Origin: Hemerocallis citrina
Taxonomy: Eukaryota > Streptophyta > Magnoliopsida > Asparagales > Asphodelaceae
Length of the DNA stretch: 64,000 bases
Direction of reading: 5' to 3'
Assembly: GCA_017893485.1 (NCBI GenBank)
Contig: CM030366.1
Span: forward strand, 98,701,085 to 98,765,084
Shown: positions 57,060-64,000 of the stretch, in pieces
Layout: the number at the start of each line of letters is the position of its first letter
How positions within the stretch are numbered: position 1 is the stretch's first letter
The notes under the pieces: model-generated
The model's database searches: none
Told to the model about the DNA's origin: nothing
Seen by the model: the letters and a program-made list of their open reading frames with translations, nothing else
Made by a program: the position numbers and the translations under genes

Positions 57060-58413
57060 GGGTAGCATGGTACGGGGTCACATATGATGAGCTCGACAAT
57101 TACCCCATTTTCGAGAGTGGCCATGTCAAAACTATTCTCACAAGGGAGGAAGATCATGGAGATTAGGGATTATTTTGGAATTCCTGTCGAGTATGAGTTG
57201 TTTTTTCCTGGTCCTGGAATTAGGGTGTTGTCTAGGATGTCGAGGGAGTAATGTATATTTCCTTTTGATGCATTCTACTCCGGATTGCGTCTTACTATGC
57301 ACCCCTTCTTTGCAGTCATTCACAATTGGTATGGGCTTAGTCCAATCCAGTTTGTGCCCAACTTTTGGAGGAATCTCATGGGTTTTATCTATCGGTGCCG
57401 GGATATTGGTACCAATCTGAACTTGAGGCTGTGGAGGAGGCACTTTAAGCTCCATAAGCAGCGGTCGTGTGACAATTGGTATTATGTCTTTCCTTATCCC
57501 AAAAGGATATTGGGGAGGAAGGGGGGTGATCACCACTCCTGACTCAATCAAGCACTGTAAGTGCAAGTATTTCATCATCAAGAGTTCTAGGCCATGGGGA
57601 TTCCCTACTAGATGGCAGAGTCATGTACTGAGGAAGTTGACAAGGGTGCCTGAACTGACCGAAGAGGAGAAGAAGATTAGTGATGCTCTTCTTGCTGGCA
57701 GTGAGATGAAGTGGAGGGATGTTACAAAGGAAGTTCTTCATGCGGGGGGGATGAGTCTGATGAACCCTAGCATGACTTTCTAATCCTTGCATTTAGTTTC
57801 TTCATTTTAATTCTCACACTTTCAATTTTTCATCTATGATATGCTCTTGTTCTAATACTTCTTCGTGTTTTGTCATTGTAAAGGCGATCAGCATGGACTT
57901 CCGGGCTCTCCTTGCAACTCGGGTTCCTATCCACAACAACGGGATAAGAAGAGGAAGGGACGTCGAGCCATCCTGGATTTCGATGGCCGCTAGGGGCTCT
58001 ATTGCTTCTACTTCGACAAGGATGGAGTGTCAGTTAGTGAGGATGAGCCCTACCGAGGGGAGCTCATGCTTGGACGCTGTCTTGGCCGTCCAACAGGCTC
58101 CTTTGACCCTTACAGCCATTGAGGTATTTACCGAGGAAGAAAAGAAAGTATTCAGTCCGGAATGGGGGGTGAAGCAGTGTGATGCCATCCTAGAGGACTC
58201 GGTGAAGTACCTCGATGTGGTGAAGAATCTTCCCCCTCCTCGGGATGAGAAGGTTTTAGTGAAGGAGACGATCATCGGTTCCATCATGGAGCTTTCCCTA
58301 GGCGTTGTGTCTGTAAGTAGTTCTACTCTTAGTTTCTTTAAAAGTTCTTCGTTTGAATTTCAAAATTTTCCAAGTCTCTTCTTTTTCCACTTTACAGATG
58401 GCTTGCCGGACTG
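57060..58413 (+). pseudogene. Putative gypsy-type transposon ORF (Transposase_28-like), fragment with introns
   Basis: The plus strand reads, in shifting frames, IRDYFGIPVEYELFFPGPGI, then FDAFYSGLRLTMHPFFAVIHNW, PIQFVPNFWRNLMGF and WYYVFPYPKRILG. This is the plant domain labelled putative gypsy type transposon. Downstream are intron-like stretches: an acceptor TCATTGTAAAG before 57884 (exon GCGATCAGCATGGACTTC), and a GTAAGT..TTTACAG intron at about 58311-58397 followed by ATGGCTTGCCGG. An in-frame TAA at about 57250 and frame changes break it. The LTR at 58416 interrupts the last exon. Such ORFs accompany Tat/Ogre elements; function is unknown. Confidence 0.6.
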
Positions 58414-58960
58414 CATGTAACACCCCGCAAAATTGAGTTATGACAATTTTGCCCTACACGTGTTATACACACGTGTTTTGTACATTATCAATATAAATAT
58501 TTTACGTTTTTGTATTTCAATCTCGTATAAATTCATTTCGTTCTTTTAATTCATTTTTGATCTCGTATTTTGAACCCGACCCAAGTATTTTCTGATCCAT
58601 TCTAAATTTCACAATTTTTTTAATTAGAGTTTAAATTTAAATTTTAACTCTAATTAATTCTAATCCTAATTAAACTCTCTAATCCTAATCCATAACCCAA
58701 ATTCATTCTGTAACCCAACCACATTTAATTCCACCTCCATCTAAACCAACTGTCTACTCCCTATTATTTTACTATGCTCCTACCTCAACCCTCTCCTCCT
58801 TCTCACTCCACAGCACAATCCACTCCTAATCTATTAGCCTACTCCTTATATTTCACTATAGTCTAACCTAATATACACTCATCTTCTCATTCTACAGCCC
58901 TCTCTCACTCTTATATATATATTCCTACACTCATGCATACAACTCACTGACTATCTCTTT

Positions 58961-58963
<3 letters not shown>

Positions 58964-59005
<42 letters not shown>

Positions 59006-60212
59006 TCAACCCCATCACTATCTTCTTCTTCTTCTTCTTCTTTTCATCTCCGAAACCCACATCCCCCACAGCATCACCACCTCTCCTTGTTGCTCTCCAC
59101 CTAGGCGTCACCGCACACCATTGCCCTCGACCTCCACCGCACTCCCCCTCACACAGCTTCACCTACAAGCACCAACGACTAGCTCCACCCTCACCATCAA
59201 CCTCCGAGCTCCCCTCCATCGCCATCGCCTCCCGTCGCTCACTGCCTCCAACCCCGACCACCCTCTCCTCTCGTAGTCTGCCAACACCACCACCATCGAT
59301 CACATCATCTTCCTCACCGCCACCACCTTCACTTGAACCCCGAGCATCCTTCTCAACCACCGGCTGCCTCTTCCTCCTTCACCCTATCCATCCCGACCAC
59401 CCTCTCACCTTCCGAGCTCCACCCCCACCCGCCTGCCTCTTGCCTCCACCTTCTCCTCATCACCCTTAACCCCCGACTACCTCACCCTCATCCTGCACTC
59501 TTGCCACCATCGTCAAGACATCATCACCTTCCTCGACACCCGAGCTCCTTCCTCACCTCAACCTCCGAAGCTCCTCCACCATCGCTGCCTTCACCATAAA
59601 CCCATCACCACCACTCCATCCACCGCAATGCTGCTCCTTATCCTCACCATCGCACCCTGAGCTCCATCTCCATCTTCATCACCACCTCTCCCTGTTGCTC
59701 TCCACCTCGCCATCACCGCACTCCACCTTTGACAACCTCTCGCTCACTGCAATCCACCTCCGAGCTCCACTTCACTCAGCACCCTGACCCCACTCCTCGC
59801 TGCTCCTACTCAAACACCAACACCACCATCGAGCCACCACCAAAACCCAACAGCGAAGCTCCTCCACCATTGTCATCAGCCTCTGAGCTCCCCTTCCACC
59901 ATCGCTGTCACACCAGCCTCTTGCCACCACACCGATGCTACCTCACTGTGCTCCATCATTTGCTACTCCAAGCTCCACTTCGAACACCTGCCATCTCCTC
60001 CCTCTCCCTCGAAAACCACCTACTGCCTCCTTCACTCGAGCTCCAACTCGATCGCCACTTCCATTGCCTATCCTTGCATTACCGAACCCACAACACCACC
60101 CGACAACCCATCAATACCTCTGCCATCTCCTCACCTTGATCACCCCGAGCTCCAAAACTCCCCAAGCCTCCATCGAACCCCACAACCAAGCCTTTCACTG
60201 TCTCTCACTCCG

Positions 60213-60278
<66 letters not shown>

Positions 60279-60279
60279 A
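58964..60279 (+). repeat. C-rich, G-poor region with (CA)n, (CTT)n, (CT)n and (TA)n
   Basis: (CA)n 58964-59003, (CTT)n about 59020-59043, then about 1.1 kb of CACC/CTCC-rich DNA that reads as Pro/Ser/Thr/His in any plus frame, then (CT)n 60207-60253 and (TA)n 60254-60279. The phrase CATCACCACCTCTCC..TTGCTCTCCACCT recurs (about 59080 and 59680), so part is duplicated. No gene is supported. Confidence 0.7.
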
Positions 60280-60295
60280 TCCCCTTTCATTTTGC

Positions 60296-60588
60296 ACTCG
60301 TGAGCACTTGGCCTTCCTACCTTCATATCGACTGTTCACAATGATCTACACATCTAAATTAGTTTAAATGTGTAAAATCAAATTATTTGAAATTCATTTG
60401 CCCATCCATCATGTGACTATAAAAAACAATGATTTTCAGCCATACAATTTTGTAACACTTTAATGGATGGGAAAATAAATTTCAAATGATTTGATTTTAC
60501 ATATTTAAACTAATTTAGATGTGTTAATAAATGTGAATGGTTTGGATTGTCAATACGAAGGCGGTAAGGCCGAGTGCACATGGAGGCC
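60296..60588. mobile_element. MITE with about 130-bp inverted arms
   Basis: Left arm CGTGAGCACTTGGCCTTCC..TTCACAATGATCTACACATCT..AAATTAGTTTAAATGTGTAAAA; the right arm is the complement (ACATATTTAAACTAATTTAG, GGTAAGGCCGAGTGCAC). It shares its core with the remnant at 37978-38212. Confidence 0.85.
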
Positions 60589-61284
60589 TAGTGTACAACG
60601 GATGAGGACTATATATATATATATACATACAATTCTAATTTTGTTACTTTATCCGAACTCAGTGAACAATTGCAGTCCGTAATACCATTATCGTCATCGT
60701 GGTTGCTATTTGTGGTGCCATAGTCGTCATTCAACACAAGCGTAGAAGCAACCGAATTCGGAAACGAATAAGTGGGTAACAACTTTAACCAATTCTATTT
60801 ATTTTGTAGAATATGTGAATGCTAGATAATTAGTAGATTAAGTATTCATGCTTAGATTATGTATGTATTGGTGTTCGATTATATGTTAATTGTTGTTAAT
60901 TGATCGGGTGAGATTATGATATGATTATCTTAGAAACGTTATTATAATTCTGTCCAGAATTTGATCTCACTTCTAGAAAATTATTTCTATTTAAATACAT
61001 GGATTATGGGGCTGAAACATTTGTATGTGTATCATGTATGTGTGTAAAAAATTTCCTCAAAAATTCATAATTTTTTGATGTCGTTTGGTATTTTAATAAA
61101 ATACGAATACATTACGGGTTTAGAAATGAAATAGATTTTATTTCATAATTCTGGCTGTTCCAATCCTCTGACATGTTGCTGCACTCCAACTGATGGCGAG
61201 CCACAAATCGAGAGGAGACAAAAGAATGGGTTGCTCCGGAATAAAAAAGAACATGAGCAGGAAAAGAGCAAACCAGGATGATAC

Positions 61285-61426
61285 CTAAGATAGAATCAAA
61301 AGACAAGAGAATAAGGAATCGTCGAAAAGGGGCGAGGAAAACAAAATGCAGAAAGATAACAGGAAAGGATAAAGCAAGCCAAAAAGAAGAAAGCAAAAAG
61401 AAATAACAAAACAACAAAACAAATAC
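61285..61426 (-). other. Probable spliceosomal intron in gag-protease (142 nt)
   Basis: The minus strand reads GTTGCAG|GTATTTG at the 5' side and TTCTATCTTAG|GTATCATCC at the 3' side. The segment is T-rich. Its removal is phase 1, makes a Gly codon at the junction and joins the gag frame to the protease frame. AGGTAT is duplicated at the two edges, so it may have arisen as an insertion. Confidence 0.6.
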
Positions 61427-62071
61427 CTGCAACAACACCTTCAGCTGACTCTGCCTCTATAACAGTCAGGTTGAAAGCCTGACCTCTCCTCGGAACAGCG
61501 GTCCTCTGACCGACAATCTGGCACTGAGGAGGAAACGATGACCTGACTGGACCACGAGCTGGGGCAACCTGCTGAACGGGACCCCTGGCTAGAAGAGCCA
61601 ACTGCTGCTGTGGCTGCAGACAATCTCGTACTGAATGATCGGTAGAGCTACACCTAAAGCATCGGTGATTGGCGCGCCTACATTTCCTGTGATCATGCCT
61701 AGCCAACTGACAGAAGTCACAGAAACCACTCCTGTGGGAACCAATAGAAGAGTAAGGAGCTGCCCTGATCGGAGGGGTTGGGACAGGCCTCCAAACTGGC
61801 CCACTGGAAGGCCTAACAATAGCAGAGTGCAGAACAGTCCGTTGTGGAGGAGCCAATCCACCATGAGCCTGCTCTTGAGCTCGAGCTTCCTCAAGAGCCT
61901 CAGCATAAGTACGCAAGCGGAGGGAGACAAGATGCACCTTGATGTCTCGAGCAAGTCCCAAAATGAATCTACGAGCCCTGTCCTCTTCGTTTGCCAAAAG
62001 AACGACAGCGAAGTGGCCGAGTCTAGTAAATTCGTCTGCGTACTTATCCACAGACCTGGAGCCATGTTTCA

Positions 62072-62150
62072 AGAAAGTCTCATGTTACAACATTGCACAA
62101 ACAATATGTAACAAAATTCCATTACTAGAAATAACGACCAACCTATTTCA
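62072..62150. other. 79-bp insertion in gag flanked by TTTCA
   Basis: TTTCA at 62067-62071 and 62146-62150. Removing one copy plus the insert restores the gag frame at the LALK/HGS junction. The insert contains GTTACA..TGTAAC, a small inverted repeat. It introduces a TAG stop. Confidence 0.65.
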
Positions 62151-62786
62151 GGGCTAAGAATTGTTGCTCCATCTCCACTCTAGTGCTTCTAAGAAAGAAC
62201 TTCTCCAAAAAGTCCCTCGTGAAAGTGGCCCAGGTGATCGGTTGTTCGAGCCTTTCGGACTCGGACCTCCACCAGATATGAGCCAAGTCCACCAGCTGAA
62301 TGGCTACCACATCCACTTGATCTGCATCTGCAACTCTAGCTACCAAGAGCAGTTGCTCAGTCTGAATCAACCACTGTTCAGCCTCCAAAGGCATCTCAGT
62401 GCCTGAAAACCTGTCGGGATGTAGCCTCATGAAGTCCGTGACTATACCCGGACGGGGAGGAAGAGCGGTCTGCACAGGCACAGCGAGCGGCGGAACCCAT
62501 GCAGCTTCTAAAGCAGCCAACACTAAGTCACTGTGGTTCTGCTGCATGTTAATCAGCCATTCCAACATAATGGTGACGACCTCAATCCCAGGCTGATCTC
62601 CCTGTGGACAAGAAGAAGAACCTCCACGAGCCATAGTCTATACAAAACCAAAACAATTAGTATCCAGATCAAGGTTGATAATAAATAATTCATTTATGCA
62701 TGCATGGTTGGTGAAATGTTGAGCCGATCTCAGTTCGAGCCAAGCTTGTCTAATATATTAGGCAACTAAAACATCAGCCAAACCTG

Positions 62787-62799
62787 GGCTCTGATACCA
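62787..62799 (-). other. Primer-binding site (tRNA-iMet type)
   Basis: The minus strand reads TGGTATCAGAGCC, ten bases from the LTR edge at 62810 and about 150 bp upstream of the gag start. Confidence 0.9.
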
Positions 62800-62809
62800 C
62801 TAAAAAACT

Positions 62810-63299
62810 TTTCACGCCCCGCTTCCCAAAAAGGATTACGGAATACGGATACGTGACTAAGCCCAGCGAATGATTTTCATCATCCATAAGCTATTCAGAA
62901 TCTTTACAACATCTCGCAGGAATAATCAGAGTCAGAAACAAAAGAATTAACCAAGTATGCATAATCGAATCAAATATTCCAACAGAAATTTACTTGAAAA
63001 CAAAAGATAATAATCTCAAATAAATGAAGTCTGGACAAGTCAATAATATCCTAGGTCACATTGCCCAAATACAAAAATAAATCCAAGTATCAAATACAAT
63101 TGTTCAAGCAGCAACAGGAAATAATAATAATAAATGCAAAACTCCAGCACTAATATCTCAAATCGCCAACTCCATCTGACAACTAGTCATCCTGATCTGC
63201 AATTAAGAAATTGCAGCAAACAAGAAAAATACAAAGAAAGTATTACACCAAAAAGAAAAATACACTCAAAAATACACAAAATGGAAAACACGGGTTACA
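62810..63299 (-). repeat. 5' LTR of the minus-strand chromovirus fragment (490 bp)
   Basis: On the minus strand it runs from TGTAACCCGTGTTTTCC (63299) to GGGGCGTGAAA (62810). The inner 80 bp match the LTR at 38474. At 490 bp it is far shorter than the related 3.3-kb LTR, so internal deletion or a short variant is likely. Confidence 0.7.
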
Positions 63300-63975
63300 A
63301 AGACAATGCATGCTTAATTAACTCCTCTGAGATATTGGGCATGACGGTAACGGTCCAAGGAAATAGGTCATTGTTCCCTCTGATGGACTCAATGATCTGC
63401 TCTTTGACCTGAGGGAGGGCTTTGCTTACATGGAAATTCTTTGTCAGATCCCTCTTAGAGAAAGGAATCTCTTTCGAGTTCATCAACTGGTTCAGAAATG
63501 ACTTGACTACTCCATTGGGAGAGTTCTAATGCTTCGAGCGAGAAGATCGAGCCCCCCCCCCCCCACCCCAATTGTAGTTGTGTAGCATCTCCGATCTTCG
63601 AGCTGTCTATTGGTTTCCTTTGACTTCTCATATTCCTGCTGAGATCGGGAACTACATTTTCATGTGAAAGGCTAAGGGTACGGCATGAAGTACTAATAGG
63701 CATGGTCAACCGAGGATGGCAATGTAAGCGGCCTTCACATCGACGACCATGAAGTCCATCACCTCTGTCCGGGTTGTCGGGGCTTTCCTATGGTCACGTC
63801 AAGAGTGACTATTCCTTCTATTGAAACTGGAACCCCAGAGAACCCGTGGAGTGTGTACCCAGCAGGCTTGAGAAGATCTCAAGAAAGCTTGAGGCCTTTG
63901 AAGGCTTCCATGAAAAGGATATTGACAAAACTGCCATTGTCGACAAGGATTCGACGCACCTCGTGGTTGGCCATG
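63300..63975 (-). pseudogene. Tat-lineage protease and RT-start fragment
   Basis: Minus strand: MANHEVRRILVDNGSFVNIL (about 63935-63975, catalytic Asp kept), GYTLHGFSG-like and VDVKAAYIAI parts (about 63710-63880), then EQIIESIRGNNDLFPWTVTVM (about 63360-63420), the region before the RT. A C/A tract at 63555-63569 and stops break it. It is a second Tat copy besides the one at 1-10279. Confidence 0.75.
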
Positions 63976-64000
63976 TGTAACCCCCATTCCCAAAAATTAG
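63976..64000 (+). mobile_element. Start of another LTR at the window edge
   Basis: TGTAACCCCCATTCCC begins directly after the ATG codon context of the Tat protease fragment. It matches the LTR start TGTAACCCCCGTTCC found in inverted form at 53516. Only 25 bp are visible. Confidence 0.55.

Larger units (their letters stand above)
58416..61140 (+). mobile_element. Tekay-like LTR with C-rich leader, truncated on the right
   Basis: It starts TGTAACACCCCGCAAAATTG, close to the solo LTR at 5021 (TGTAACACCCTGCAAAATTG), after a possible target copy CTGCA (58411-58415). A TATATATATA run at 58911-58921 could serve as TATA. The expected GGTGTTACA end is missing; the sequence runs into a minus-strand gag-protease fragment at about 61140. 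It is interrupted by microsatellites and a MITE. Confidence 0.7.
61112..62634 (-). pseudogene. Chromovirus gag and protease start, with one probable intron and one small insertion
   Basis: The start codon at 62634 gives MARGGSSSCPQGDQPG. The gag core has FSGTEMPLEAEQWL, WWRSESERLEQPITWATF and MEQQFLALK, then KHGSRSVDKYADEFTRL. Two CCHC fingers follow: CDFCQLARHDHRKC and CFRCSSTDHSVRDC. The protease start is VLFYSGATHSFVSSRF, with Tyr replacing the catalytic Asp. A 79-bp insertion (62072-62150) between TTTCA repeats and a 142-bp GT-AG segment (61285-61426) interrupt an otherwise continuous frame. The match ends near 61150 at the junction with the truncated LTR; RT and integrase are gone. Confidence 0.85.

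Noticed and set aside
59333..60279. Pro/Ser/Thr-rich open frames as secreted or extensin-like proteins
   Set aside because: C-rich low-complexity DNA is open in several frames at once; no signal peptide or ordered motif.
61112..61438. Membrane protein suggested by a hydrophobic stretch
   Set aside because: The hydrophobic residues come from translating the T-rich 142-nt GT-AG segment.

Overview
The window is nuclear DNA of a flowering plant. The evidence is one intron-containing NPH3/BTB gene of land-plant type and nested LTR retrotransposons of the plant Ty3/gypsy lineages Tat, Athila and chromovirus/Tekay. They carry plant primer-binding sites complementary to tRNA-iMet (TGGTATCAGAGCC) or to the tRNA type giving TGGCGCC starts. 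Foldback elements inserted in (TA)n microsatellites are also present. The genus cannot be told from sequence alone. Gene density is very low: one host gene in 64 kb, the rest transposon layers.

Layout. 1-10279: a decayed minus-strand Tat-lineage element (5' LTR at 9781-10279, gag, protease, RT, RNase H, second RNase H, integrase, then a 112-bp tandem array in its 3' UTR). It is split by a 3.1-kb solo LTR at 5021-8125 with a perfect ACGAG target duplication. 10280-14377: an LTR remnant split by a second solo LTR (11071-13959). 14383-24325: a complete, young Athila-type element with 1669-bp LTRs, ACCCG target duplication and one uninterrupted 1833-codon gag-pol frame. 24331-24750: a GGGTCC-rich foldback. 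24923-27595: the host NPH3 gene on the minus strand (3 exons, 520 aa). 28537-37055: a cluster of TIR elements embedded in TA microsatellites. The largest (29080-36149) has about 500-bp TIRs and a degenerate plant-mobile-domain (MAIN-like) gene. The whole cluster is studded with short hairpins of the form CGTTGTT..AACAACG. 38474-53516: an LTR that hosts a full 11.7-kb Tekay-type chromovirus (41119-52855) with decayed gag-pol. 53517-58415: retroelement remnants and a gypsy-type transposon ORF fragment with introns. 58416-61140: a truncated LTR with a 1.2-kb C-rich leader and a MITE. 61112-63299: a minus-strand chromovirus fragment (gag, protease, PBS, 490-bp LTR) with a probable intron. 63300-63975: a Tat protease/RT fragment. 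63976-64000: the start of another LTR.

Most unusual signals. (1) The Athila-type element carries 18 copies of GTCGAC per LTR plus internal region, 17 of them within the 8-mer AGTCGACT. None stands alone. They lie in pairs or a quartet with 19-21 bp spacing (one gap of 30), in LTRs and in coding linkers, and one coding copy is in another reading frame, which points to a DNA-level function. (2) The RNA leader of the same element has successive hairpins with different stems that present the same 14-nt loop. (3) The (TA)n-seeking TIR family shares a dispersed hairpin motif and includes a large member with a plant-mobile-domain gene. (4) A clean GT-AG insertion in gag-protease may be an intron created by insertion. 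(5) Divergent Tekay LTRs share a conserved structured 3' module and tRNA-like A/B boxes.
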